This document shows positions 23,316 to 35,019 of a stretch of 64,000 nt of DNA, piece by piece. The translations under genes were made by a program, and so were the position numbers. Source of the DNA: Leptasterias polaris (lineage: Eukaryota; Echinodermata; Asteroidea; Forcipulatida; Asteriidae); assembly GCA_037783415.1 (NCBI GenBank), contig JAZGTN010000012.1, forward strand, positions 310,001 through 374,000, in the 5' to 3' direction. The notes under the pieces were generated by a model, which was given only the letters and a program-made list of their open reading frames with translations, did not search any database and was not told where the DNA came from. Numbering within the stretch: position 1 is the first letter of the stretch; the number at the start of each line of letters is the position of its first letter.

Positions 23316-26300
23316 CTGGTCAAAGTATGACAAATTACAATCATTAAGTAATAATTATGTTATTTTTACACGTTTACGAGTTGACTCCCAAAATGGCGAG
23401 TTTGGCAGCAATAGCCCCGTGTGACCTCGATACAAGAGGTCAATGTTCATGTCACAAAGACCACGGCATTACAACAAGTGCCATGGATTGTTATCAAAGA
23501 GCCATGTCAGAGTCCCACCCTTTGGATGGATATCTTGCTATGGCTAACTCCCTAAACGGGTCATTAATCTCGTTCATCGACAACCCTTCCGTGATAAGCC
23601 ATTCATTCTCCCGACGTCACCTCCATGAACTTTGGGCGTGGATTGATATAATTATATTTCCAATGACTTAACAAATTATTTGACCCTTAAATGCCCGACC
23701 GTTCAACGAAAATTAGAACCTCTCCTTTAAACTTGAAGGAAACTTACCCGCAAAAAGTACATGTATCCTATCTTGACATGATGTTGTGACCTCAATTCCT
23801 TGGTTTGAACCTGTGTCGAAGGGGGGGGGGGGAACGAAATTGTGTTCCATCAATAATTAAAATTGACAAAATTAGTGTCACGAGGCAAATTTTATGCTCC
23901 TTAAAAATACTATGTGGGATTTTTCATAGAAATTCTGGCACAGTGTCAGCTTCATTATCAATGACTTCCAAGTCGTAGTCTTCTTTATAGATAGGCCTAT
24001 ATTAAATTTGTCTGAATATTTCATTTTACGTCCATGTTCATTTCATGCATATTGCATGTACATGTATGTAATGAGGTTTACTATACGCTGCCAAAGTGTT
24101 TCACCCAAAAGTAAACTGAAAAGTTGCATGCCTTGCGTCAAGCTTTCATTCAATTCTCCGATCATTTACATCACATTTTCGTCCCCTTGAAGTGCCGATA
24201 TGGAGAATTTTAAGCGGCCAAACCATTCTCTCTAATAGCTTGCCTTTATTATTTCCAGATTGATACATCCAATGACTTTACATCACATGAATCTTTCATA
24301 AATATATCATAAATAATAAGTGACTTAGTATAAATTCGTAGCAACTACATGAATGTTATATCAGCGTTTTCGTTTGTATTTGCGAGTCTTGTGTAGTCTC
24401 GAACCGATTTCATATTTAGAGTGAAAGTATTGTGCTTTGTAAATTATTGTGGCCGGAAGTCAGCTTGTATTGCATTGGCATAATCCCGAGTCGAAGTTTG
24501 GGATTTATTTTACAAGTATGAGTAAAGCATTCGGCATGACTCGATTCCTCTCGTCAGGGTCGTCATGGTCATCTCATCCATTATCCCTTTATCTCCATCC
24601 TCTGAGCCTGACGGCTTGAGGAGGATTCGTCAATGGATTATTTAGACAACAACTTTGCATTGTGAATGAAGCATGAAGGCTCAGAATGAGTCATCTCTTT
24701 TATCTTGAGGATTGCAAACAGGAAGCAGGGGACGGTATATTGGGAGTGTTTTGGTCTTAGCGTAATCTTGAGGTTTTCTGTTTTGGAACCCCGAAGGACT
24801 TCAAAACAAAACTGCTAAACAGTCATGATGTAATGGAAACAGCTTTCTGCTAAGCAGTCAAGGATGTCATTGAAACAGCTTTCTGCTAACCAGTCATATT
24901 AATGGAAACAGCTTTCTGCTAAACAGTCATATAAATGGAAACAGCTTTCTGCTAACCAGTCATAATGGAAACAGCTTTCTGCTAACCAGTCATAATGGAA
25001 ACAGCTTTCTGCCAAACAGTCATAATGGAAACAGCTTTCTGCTAACCAGTCATAATGGAAACAGCTTTCTGCTAAACAGTCATAATGGAAACAACTATCG
25101 AAACTGTCCGATCCCTATAATGACTACAGTTTTTAGTTGAATTATTAAACTTAAAAAATAATTTACCACCCCTTCTTTTGGATTCCACGCGAGGAATTTT
25201 AAGTGTATTCTAAAATCTTGTGATTGTGTGAGGAATGTTCCGGCTGATTTTTTAAGGATTCGGCCTTCTACCGACACGATGCAGTACAGTGAGGGGGCGT
25301 CGTTCCGGGGGCATTCCTGGTGAGCGATGCCAAGCCCACATAGCTTCATGTGGAGTGTGTAGGAGCTGGGAACGTCTGTGAGGGTAGTCAGACTCAGAGT
25401 AGTCAGAGTAGTCATACTATACTAGACTGACTTTCTGGCAGATGGCCATTTGGTGCAAAGATCAACACCATTAAAATAAATTATTCTACAGGTCTACTAG
25501 ACACTCAACAAATTGTCCTGTGAATTAATTTGGAAATGACGCCAATATGTAAGAATTAATTGTGCATAAATTATAACAAAAAATTGTTGTGATTTATCAT
25601 TCAAAAACGGCTTTAACTTATGATCCATTTTCCACTGTCTCTATACTTTCGCCGGGGGATGGGGTCTTGTTTTTTGTAATTAAGTGACATCATCTTGTAT
25701 GCAAGGCTGACGGTGCGTGGCTCCATAACCTACCCGGTATAGTCACCCAGTCCGTGACAGCTGCTGTGACGTCAATCTTGATCCACCCTTCTCCAATGGT
25801 GCTGATGATGGTACTGTAGATATGTTTTCTCTCGGGATCATTCTGGGTCGGGATGAGCTGGAAGACGTCAATCCGTTGCTCCATGTTCATGTTGGTGTTG
25901 CGTAGCTGGTACAGTCTCAACTCGGCCTCGAGCACCTCCTCGGAGTTCACCTCGGTGGCGTAGGACGACAGGTCGAACCGGAAGAACTTGGACATCGCGG
26001 CCTTCGTGGGCTGGTAATTGTCGGATGAGTCTTCTGGAAAAAGGGGGAATCAAAGGGATTACTTACATGCTTTTATTGTTTACAAGCTAAATTCAAGTAT
26101 CAAAAAGAGTAGGGTATAAATAACGAATGTAGCCTATACTCTGTTATTCTGACCAATAATAGGCACTAAAAAGAGAAGTCGCCGTCAAATGTTTTAGAAG
26201 AAAGTGAGAGCTGTGTGAGATATGTGAACCTACCGGGCAGGACTGTGAATTAAACATTAAAAATATTATATTTTTTACATCTCTGTGGCGATTTTTTTTT

Positions 26301-29300
26301 TTCCCCTTTGGTTTGACAACATTCCTTGTGGAGCACCCCAGTCTTTTAGAATTCCCCTATAGTGGAGATCTTTTGTTTTCCCTTTGTCCTCGGCCTCCAT
26401 TAATGTTCACATCACGTGATTGCACACTCAAGTACATCTTGAAATAAACGCAATGCACTCAAATCTTTAAATTAAATGCATCTAAAACGTGTGGTAGAAA
26501 AAAACACGAGCCGTGGGAACTTGCTACCAGACACAGAGTGTTTTCGTATCTTTCTACCCTGACCTTCATGTAACCGCACTACCACCCGAAAGTAATTCAC
26601 ATTATTTTATTCCCACGAATAAAAGAAACAATCGCAGCGTCGTCCCCTTCTTGAATTCAGTAGTTTCTACTAATGTGTTAATTTTCATTCTTCACACTTG
26701 AGACTTGTTACTGTCTTGATGGAAAGATCTGTCCCATGTATACAAGTTGGTTTTTTGTTTCACGTTAAAGAATGACTGTGTTAAGTTCAAAATGTTGAAT
26801 TTATATGGCAAATTGTTGTTTGTTAATATTGTAACTCTGTTGAACGTGTAAAAAGCAGATTGCAAAATGCTACACAAAAATGTATCAGTTGTTACTCAGA
26901 AATCACCCTTTTCCCTCAAATTGTATTTAAGGCACGAAACATGTTCAAACTGAATACGTTGCTACTAATGCAACATTGATTGACGAACTCGTTCCCTGAA
27001 CTAGTAAGGCGTATCCATGCATATAGGCCTACTGCAGAGAAACCATATACATGTAAACCGATGTCGCATATAACAATTGGAACAACAAACGACATACCCA
27101 CTTATTAGTTGTTAAATTGGTCGAGTGTTTCAGACTATTGTGGTATCATACTTGGTACAGTTTCCTATAGACCATGTAACCTTCAATTACAAAATGAGCG
27201 ACCTTGCACGTTCCAGAGCATTTCCTGGTAGGCAAGGTACTATACTCGTCATATGGGAAAGCTTCATTTTCTGTCATAATTTCCACATTGCTTCTTAAAG
27301 GTATTATACAGGATTGGCAGAGCTGACAAAATAATCACAGACAGTGTTCATGTTTTGTGTAATCAACCATATACATGAAATAACAAACCTGTGAAAATTT
27401 GAGCTCAATTGGTCATCGAGGTCACGAGAAAATAGTGAAAAGAGACCTTATGTGTTTTCTGTTTTTCAAACATGGAGTTTATTATCGCGCGCGATAAAAA
27501 CTATTGTTTTACTCATTTCTCAGAAACGATAGCATTTTAGGCAGAAATAGTTTAAGGAACCCTTTCTACCATTACTTACTTTAAATCATGTAAGTTATGT
27601 GTGAATCTGTGAACATTTGTGTTTTTCGATCTTACCAATAGTGTACAGGGCCTTTAAGTTGGATCATCAGTGTGTTCTTGGGGTATAAGATCCCTTTTCG
27701 GCATATTATTATTAGTATAACAAAATCTCCAGCACAGCGTTTAACTTTAAACATGAAGTGATAAATAAACTGCCGGGAGCCTTCCCCCCCCCCCCCCCCC
27801 CCCCCCCCTAAACAACCCTAATAGGCCTAATACCAATAAATAAAGATTACAGAAATAAATAAACTATCCAAAATAAAATAAAAACAGTTAATTACTATTA
27901 TTATTTTCTGTTTATTTATTTTACATATTTTACAATGAATAAATAAATAAAGAAAGAAATAAATAACATTAAAACAAAACAAAATACATAAATAAACAAA
28001 TAATTACAATTAAAAATAAATATAATAAACAAATAAATAAATAAATCACTCTTCCCCCCTTTGGTGACTGCCGCTGACGTGCAGTCTTTATTTGGTGCAG
28101 GGTAAAATGACTTATTCATAGAGGCTGCTGATCGCACCAGATCAGATTATGAATGGAAAACACATTAGTTTAGAAATATCCTGGTTCATGTAAATACACA
28201 CACTCTAGTACATAATCCAGCTGTTCATAGAGCCCGTTACTGAAACCCAATAGGTTTATGATCAAGTTGTCCAATTGGTTTAAATGCAATGATTTACCCA
28301 ACGATCATGTAAGCTTTATCGAAATCCTTTCAAGAAAAACATCTTCACTTGTGACGAATCAGCGGTGAGATTTTACTCTATAAGTTAATAAATGTCAAGA
28401 TGATACAGGTGCTTGTTATTAAGTAATTGAATTGCAGGACAGCTTCCCCAATAAAACAACTCCGGATTGTTCTCATCAGTCAAACAAACTCAAGTGATAT
28501 GCAGTTTTTCAGGGTACACTTCTCAAAGAATCGAGCCCAGTTTAATCATAGAGCAAGGACTGGTCCTTGCTCTATGGTTTAATGGAGCTGCTGAAGAAGA
28601 CAATAATTGTGTTAAGGCGTTTTTTGCCGAGTAAAAATAAGCAGGATACCAGTCACACATGGGTCATGGTGTTTGGCTGGTAACCGCACTCTGGTACGCA
28701 AAATTGTATTGGGCTTTGTTACTTTTTGTGCTTAATTAGCTCTTGGGAAATTTGGCCCAGAGAGCTGCTTCAGCAAGAAATATCGTTTAAAAGGTGTTCA
28801 ACTAAAGCACAAAGCACAGTAGGATACCAGTCACAGATGGTGTGTAACATTGTGTTTTGGCTGAAAAACCATTATTTTGATGAGCCTAATTATTTTCTGA
28901 TGTGCTACTTTTTGTGCTAAGGCACTTCTATGAAATTGGGCCTAGCAGGGATTTCAATAATTTAATGTGTGTATTTAATAGTGGCGTATATAATGAGCCA
29001 TCCATAAGAAATAAACGAAAATATTTTGAATCTCAAGACATTGCTGTTTATTCGTAAAATGAATACTAGTCCAGGGAACTGCAGTCTGAAGAACCTTCGC
29101 CCGGCTTTAAATTCCTGGCACATCTTCTTGGTATACACATCGTGCACAGTGGATGGCTGATGCGCCTGTAGTGACATTTCATGACATTTACTTACATAAT
29201 GAGACAGCTTGGAACTTTTCCAGCTCAGTCACTTGACATTATTTTATAACAAGTCATTCACAATGTTAAAATATAAATACATCAAATACGTAACAACAAT

Positions 29301-32300
29301 TACTGTATCATGTTTTCTTTTCCCAAAATACTTTTTTTCCTCACAAGCTGTGTTAGATTTTTAGAAAAGATACGTAGGCCGAACTTCCTACAGCTTAAGA
29401 AGAGAAACTCAATAGTCTGACCAATTGCAAAACGACCGCCCAAGTGTGAATGCAAGAAAGTACAGTTCACTTCCACAGCAGATCTTGTAACACTCAAGTT
29501 ATAACGTCTTGTGCTTCGGGCTCTTTTTGACCTGTATGGTTGACCCCAGTGGGCTCGGGTCACCCCGAAGGTCAGTCTCATCTGTCTGTTGGGCTGTGAA
29601 TACTTGATAGTGACTGGGATATCTTTTGACGAAATGGTTGTGCAACAGTTATGATTTTTAACCTTGTCATGATATGTAATTCATAATCATACGAACCAAT
29701 AACTGGGTCCTTGAGTAGACATTCTTCATCGAGATATTTTATTCTTTATCTTACCCCCCCCCCCCCCCCCAACCACCATTTCCCAATCAGTAACCGAAAC
29801 AAAGGATCGATAACCTACTTAATTTATAACACCTGTGATACATATGGAATTTGCCTTCTCTTCTTTTCACACAGAGAAGGTTTGCGTGTGTGTCATGGTT
29901 ACATCTTCAATCTCTTGCTTTTATTGGGGGCGTTAAAGACCCTGTTGCATTCGTTCCAATAAGGACGTGGAATTCATTCCAGCCGTTACTTCGGATTCGT
30001 CATACCTCCAGTGGCCACATGTACTTAAAAGATATCAGCATGTCACATTGAATAACTTCTATATGCTCATTAGGTCTGCAAGGAGTCTGGTCCGGTACAC
30101 CTTTTGGTAAAATGCTTATAAATCCATCATATATTTTTTTTCTTTCAGAATTTATCATCGATGAAAAGAATTGTCTTGTGAACTTCAGTTTTGTTGAAGA
30201 GGTTTTGGAAAACTGATATCAAGTGATTTGTATTTTATTTATTTATTATTTATTATGTCTCCTTCATTGTCTTCCATTTAACTGACACCACATACCAGGT
30301 GGATACGTCATCAGTGTATTTGTAAGAGTATTAAATCGTCGCACATCTTCACCATATAACCTGACGTAATCACCAGGGCCTGTCTGATATTTTGTTTTCC
30401 CCCAAAGCCCTACTATTATTATGCAGTTAATGTGGCTACCGGTAAAATGATGTACCACCAGATGGTACTGAGAGCAGTTTTGCAGCAGTTTATGTGCTGC
30501 GTACGGTGTGTTTATAGCTACATCAATCCTTTCAACAAATCATGATCGAACTGGCGGTAAACTGAAGAGTGGGGATGTCTCCAGTACAGGCTAGTGGCAT
30601 TAACGTGCGTCAACAACGGTCATCTCCGAAGAAGATGGAAAAACACAAACTACACGTGCCGAGTGTTTCCGAGAGCGCAAAATGAGCAAGCTTGTTCGGA
30701 GTTCCGATTATCAGTTCATTCACACAGCAACTCTATAGCAACAACTAAACATCTGTGACATTCTAAGCCTTGGTACTGGTAGAGGGGACTCTGAACATCT
30801 CAAACGTAGAGGAAAACATGCCGAGTATGAAAGCCCTCCAGCGTCTGCGATCAGCCCCATGTCTCCCAATTGCACAAACTAGTTTTCATAATGAGCTAGT
30901 CGGTTCCCAATCCCATTTTGTAAAGGGATAAACAGAGAAACAGCTTCATACGAAGAGCAAATCCACCCAGTCTATTTCTGGAGGTCCCCGTGTCAGTATC
31001 GCCCCACCAGGTAGGCCTACTACTTCGATAACGAGTCCGACACGCCCCAAATGCATACCTTCGACTCACGGCAATGGGTCGTCAGATCAAAGATCTACAC
31101 CAAATCAACTGGAAAAAACTTAAGTTCTCCTAGACCAATATCATCATACAAAACGTAGTTTTGGGTGGTTTTTTTTCTTTCGATTCTGTTCGAAATTTGC
31201 AACGAGTGGCAATGCACTCCAAGCAGGTTACACCTGTAACCTTGCCCGTTAAGTGTTGTCACTCACCCGAGCGGCTGACGGCGGGGAAATGATGCCATTT
31301 CCAGGCCTCGTTGATGATCTCAAAACGCAAGAGCCCAAGGTGAGAAGACTGATTCGTGCGTTAACGTCCCAGCCCGACTTAAAAACCAATCAAATTTCGA
31401 TGATTCCCACACAGCCGAAAGTGATCATAACTGGTGATCCCCCCCCCCCCCCCCCCGTCTGTCTCTCTGTCTCTTTCTACCCTTCTCCGACGCGGCAGCC
31501 GCAATGATCTTCACTCAATGACCGACATGTACGACCTTGACCGACACCCCAGGGCTTCAAGTCTACAGAAGTGTCAATTTAGGATTTTTGGTGGCTTGGA
31601 AAATATTTCGCGTTGTGATAATTGATAATTTGGTACAGCCATACCACCCACGTGAGATAGCAATGATTATTTCATGTTTCTTTTCACTAAGTTTGCTATA
31701 GTTCTGGCAGTTTTGTGGAATGTCTAGATGGTGTTTGATTATAATTCATGGTATGCTGGTAATGCTGATGTGAACTTGACTGTAAACGAACAAACAGGTG
31801 CACGCTTTTAGTAAGTGTGACTCTACAGTGAAGTCAAACTTACAGATTTTTCATCGGCAAATTTGCCACCGTACCCAATACCATGTTGGAAAGTTGGAAA
31901 TGCGGTTGGAATTGCTGGTCGGGTATAATGCGGAAGCTGTCTGTAATGTTTGGTGTAGCCTTATTTGAACATCATATATACATTTAGCCCCAATATTTTG
32001 GTATAAAACCGACTTAGGGTTTTAACCAAGAAAACAAACTCTACTTGCCTTCCCCAATTCGATGTTAACCAGACGTGTTTACTTTACTTTAAATCAAAGT
32101 CATATTTTGCAAATTGCACAAAATCAAAGACATCTTGAAGCAACTGCTCACGACAAAATCGGGATATCCCATCGGGCCGATCGAGTATGGGATAAGACAA
32201 GGCCATGCGGCTTAAGTGTATGATCACTTTAAGCTGCTGTTGTATCGTTATCCACAATTTATGATCCCAATAATGTGATAGCCTTGTGTCGGTCAGCTCA

Positions 32301-35019
32301 GATGATTCAACTTGCCAACTTGCCGGTTTGATTGTATCCCGAAATGACCACACGACTTTGAGGTTGAAGGGGTTGGGGCGTCTCTCGGGGGGAAACCAAG
32401 AATGGTTTGGGACAAACAACAATGCATGCTATTTGCAGTTGATTGGAAAGAACCAGCGCCCATTGTTGCGGGGGGGGGGGGGGGGGGTGGGGGGGATCAA
32501 CTAGCAAGTTGATAACATCTGTATTGTGTTCTGGTTGGTTTTATTAAGATAAAGTAAGAAAGTAATCATCATCGTGCAAATTGAAACCTATTAAAAAAAA
32601 AAAAAATCTTTCTGTCAGTTCTTTTGGTTCGTGTTTATGTTTCGGGACAAACAGTTATAATTATAGAGCAAGGTCCCCGCTCCATGCTATAATTAACCAT
32701 GACTACGAATCGTGGCCGAATTCGGGCAGCCATAAACCGTTCTCATGATCAACACACTTCTCACACGTAATTCCATGGACAACCAGGGCAGGCGCCAAAA
32801 CACTCCACCAACTTAGAACCAATCACTGACCTGCTCATTTAAACGCATGGCCTAACATTTCACGCTCGTACAGCGAACTAAACAGGGGGTGTTTCCTGTC
32901 GTCATTATTCGACCTGACAACATCATTTTAGAACGGGGTTTCCAGTTTGTATCCCGGGAGTCTCGGGGGTTAGACACCGGGTTTCGTGCTTGGGGCAAAA
33001 TGGTCTAATTCTCCCGTTGGTTTCCTGGTGTAGTGTTTAGACGTGCAAACCGGACCGTTACTAAGTAGCTTTTTGTACTTTGCTACAGTGAACCCCGCTC
33101 ACAACACCCGGCAAGGCAAGGAAAGTCTCCCGCTGGCGATGCCATTGTGTGACAGGTTTACTTTGGGGATTTCTCTAAATGCGAAGGTTATACTCCATTC
33201 AGTACAAACCAGATCAAAGCTCCGTGGTTGATCTAAGGGTAAACCTAATAGCTCCGAGAGAATTGTTACGGTACACTACATGGCTATTTCTACACTCTAG
33301 GGAAAATGGAGCTCTTCTTAATGTGAAATTCAGCTATATTTAGCTTCGGGCCTTAACTTTTCGTTCACCTATTTCATCAACGAGACAAAACACCCAACAT
33401 GCCTAATTTAAGTTATAGAAGCTGCAGGGCTTGTGTTCAAGTCCAAGGATGAGCAGGTTGTTAACCCAGTGCTTGTGGCACTTCACATTTCCCCCCAGGC
33501 ATACTTGTCTTCTACCTCCATATGCTTGACTGTCATCAGGTTACTGGTATTATCGCTAGATCTGTGGCACTATAACTATAAATGATACATTTCGTACATT
33601 TGAACGTTACCGTATTAGGCCACTTCAGTCTCAGTTTGTGTAATACATTACTCCTAGAAGTAGAAATATGAGGGTCCTCTCAGCTCTCTATGGTTCCGCT
33701 AGGAGACGATAGCGGAACGGGCCTCATAGTTCTAGTGGTAGTGGTACAATTTACAAGCACATGGTGAAAACTGATTTTGTGTTAGTTCTAGTAAAGTGAG
33801 TAGCTTTACCCAATTCCAGCTCAAATGATTGCTTTTCAGTTCTGGAACTGCAGCTATACATTGCAGAGTGTAGCTACAGCTGCACACTCCCCCAACCCCC
33901 TTGAGTTCATGGCTCGTGGATGCTCATACAACCTCGATGTGAACTTACATTGACTCACATTACCAAGCCCCTAAATATAATAACCTCAACCACAACAACA
34001 ATCATTTCGGAAAACATTTTGTGTGTGTGTCAAACTCTTGATATACAACAATAATTCCCTGAACAATAACAAAAGTCTCGTCAAAATGTGGGCTACACGT
34101 ATTACAAAGAAGCTAATAACACAAAAAGACAAAGATCAACACAGTTGTCGCGACACCCCCTTTGTTTATTTATTTGTAGCAAGATTTCATCGACCTTCTT
34201 CGCTGGCAGCATGACCCATGCAGCAGGGGGGAAACTTTCATAACTCCACTTGCACGTTTAATAGTCAACTACAGGACCTATGGAATAATAATTAGGATGG
34301 CATGAAGGATATTTTGATAACTAAATGAAAAGGGTTCTGCATACAACAAGCTGCGCTGGCATTGAGTGAGAAAGGGGAACCAACCGGGGTTTACTGTACT
34401 TCGACTGTCATCTGCCGACAGCTAGTAATATATCTCAATGAGATAACCTACTGGCAGATTGTGGCATATTCTGTCGGTAGTTTATATTAGTTAATTGTCA
34501 AGAAGGAACCGTACGCGGAGGCTAGACTGAGAAGGGAAAGCTGTTGGGTAGAGTAATTAGAATTATGCGAAATACTTAAATACTGCAATTAGAATCATTC
34601 CTTCTTAAACTAAACCAAACAAAATGACCTTCACCTCATCTTACTCTTAAAGATACCGTGTACCCCATCTCACCTCGTGTCCTGTCTAACGTGTAAACTA
34701 TCGGCACCTTCGCAAAATACTCCTCCGAATTGGCCTCCCGGCACTGGGCTTGCATCATCTCCCTCCTCTCCTCCAGGATGCTAACTGTCTCATTATACAT
34801 AGCGAGCACATCTTCGGGTACCTCTTCGGGACCACTATCCTCCGGCGGGGCCGTCAGGCCAAGCTTACTCAAGATCTGAGCCTTGATGGCAGAGCGCCGC
34901 CGGTTTTGGTACTCCTGGAAGTTGAGTTTGCACTGTCCGGATCCACACAGTGCCATCTTTAGTAACGAACACACCACCAGACAAATCACAGCGAGATGTA
35001 CACTAGATAACGGATGCAT
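22801..35019 (-). CDS. TGFB: TGF-beta ligand precursor (TGFB1/2/3 type), four exons found
   Basis: Secreted growth factor precursor that would signal through TGF-beta type I/II receptors after release from its latency-associated peptide. Exons seen, in transcript order: 35019-34674, 26033-25734, 25375-25167 and 23315-22801 (stop). Junctions 1-2 and 2-3 are phase 1 and read through cleanly. The prodomain has a signal peptide, the early LAP cysteine and the AQILSKLGL helix typical of TGF-beta LAPs. An RGD precedes an RKRR furin site, and the 119-residue mature domain has nine cysteines ending CQCS, as in vertebrate TGF-beta 1-3 (nine, ending CKCS) rather than BMP or activin. The estimated precursor is about 455 aa, against roughly 390-414 in human. 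The exon 3 donor is phase 0 and the last exon's acceptor is phase 1, so a very short exon may be missing. The gene lies head-to-head with LYPLAL1. Confidence 0.93.
23316..25166 (-). other. TGFB: TGF-beta intron 3, possibly hiding a very short exon
   Basis: The donor phase (0) and acceptor phase (1) on either side disagree. An additional exon of length 1 modulo 3 may lie here, or an unusual donor is used. The intron holds a 12-G run at 23821 and a 30-bp minisatellite at 24810-25095. Confidence 0.5.
24810..25095. repeat. 30-bp minisatellite, about nine units, beside TGF-beta exon 3
   Basis: Units of CATAATGGAAACAGCTTTCT followed by GCTAACCAGT. The last six are nearly identical and the earlier ones have small insertions. 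The array ends about 70 bp inside intron 3 from the exon 3 donor. Confidence 0.92.
25167..25375 (-). CDS. TGFB: TGF-beta exon 3: LAP, cysteine-bearing part
   Basis: The acceptor CCCTCACAG|AC is phase 1 and in frame with exon 2 (IPDVPSSYTL). The exon encodes a strand followed by three cysteines (LCGLG, QECPRN, SLYC), placed like the LAP cysteines that form the inter-chain disulfides of vertebrate TGF-beta, and ends near WNPKEG. Two phase-0 donors lie close together (GGG|GTGGTA and GTG|GTAAAT); I chose the second, with the GTAAAT consensus. A 30-bp minisatellite begins about 75 bp into the following intron. Confidence 0.8.
25376..25733 (-). other. TGFB: TGF-beta intron 2 (358 bp)
   Basis: Short phase-1 intron between two well-supported LAP exons; nothing else seen in it. 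Confidence 0.8.
25734..26033 (-). CDS. TGFB: TGF-beta exon 2: LAP arm domain, first part
   Basis: This 300-nt exon is bounded by TTTTTCCAG|AA and CCGG|GTAGGT, phase 1 at both ends. It encodes KFFRFDLSSY, then EAELRLYQL, and ends WIKIDVTAAVTDWV. These match the TGF-beta LAP pattern of an F-x-F-N/D-x-S segment, an AELRLLRL strand and the DVTGVVRQWL helix. It joins exon 1 in frame through a Glu codon split by the intron. Confidence 0.92.
27298..27657. mobile_element. Foldback element, family 2 (diverged copy)
   Basis: Starts AAAGGTATTATACAGGATTG and ends AATAGTGTACAGGGCCTTTAA. Interior phrases CAAACCTGTGAAAATTTGAG and CAATTGGTCAT occur in inverted sense in the copy at 57783. Lies in TGF-beta intron 1. 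Confidence 0.55.
27835..28046. repeat. AAATAAAT-rich simple repeat
   Basis: Long stretch of AATAAATAAATA and ACAAACAAATA motifs; the open frames on the other strand are artefacts of it. Confidence 0.75.
28547..28576. mobile_element. 30-bp hairpin with perfect 7-bp flanking repeats
   Basis: The arms CATAGAGCAAGGAC and GTCCTTGCTCTATG are perfect with a TG centre. GTTTAAT stands on both sides (28540-28546 and 28577-28583). Confidence 0.75.
28585..28945. repeat. Partial family-1 MITE copies
   Basis: GGAGCTGCTGAAGAAGAC, AGGATACCAGTCACA (twice) and CTTCTATGAAATTGGGCCTA show at least two overlapping or nested copies. Confidence 0.5.
32664..32688. mobile_element. 25-bp imperfect hairpin with 7-bp flanking repeats
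   Basis: TAGAGCAAGGTCCCCGCTCC followed by ATGCT, flanked by ATAATTA on both sides. The left arm matches the hairpin at 28547; the right arm resembles the CTCCATG type. Confidence 0.5.
34674..35019 (-). CDS. TGFB: TGF-beta exon 1: signal peptide and LAP N-terminus
   Basis: The start codon at 35019 opens a hydrophobic signal peptide (residues 1 to about 25, ending ALC/G). Cys30 follows in GQCKLNF, matching the LAP cysteine that in vertebrates bonds LTBP or GARP. The segment AIKAQILSKLGLTAPP then matches the amphipathic straitjacket helix and latency lasso of TGF-beta LAPs. An N-glycosylation sequon (NET) sits near residue 76. The exon ends at a strong donor, CGAG|GTGAGA, in phase 1. This is the only ATG that places a signal peptide in front of the LAP homology. 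Confidence 0.93.

Larger units (their letters stand above)
26034..34673 (-). other. TGFB: TGF-beta intron 1 (8.6 kb)
   Basis: No exon supported inside. It contains a family-2 foldback copy (27298-27657), a 25-C run, an AAATAAAT-rich stretch, family-1 half copies (28585-28945) and two micro-hairpins (28547-28576 and 32664-32688). C or G runs of 17-18 occur at 29754, 31439 and 32470. Confidence 0.7.

Noticed and set aside
24810..25095. CRISPR-like array of 30-bp repeats
   Set aside because: Units are head-to-tail without unique spacers and lie in an animal gene intron; it is a minisatellite.
27916..28137. Hydrophobic minus-strand frame
   Set aside because: Antisense of an AAATAAAT repeat.
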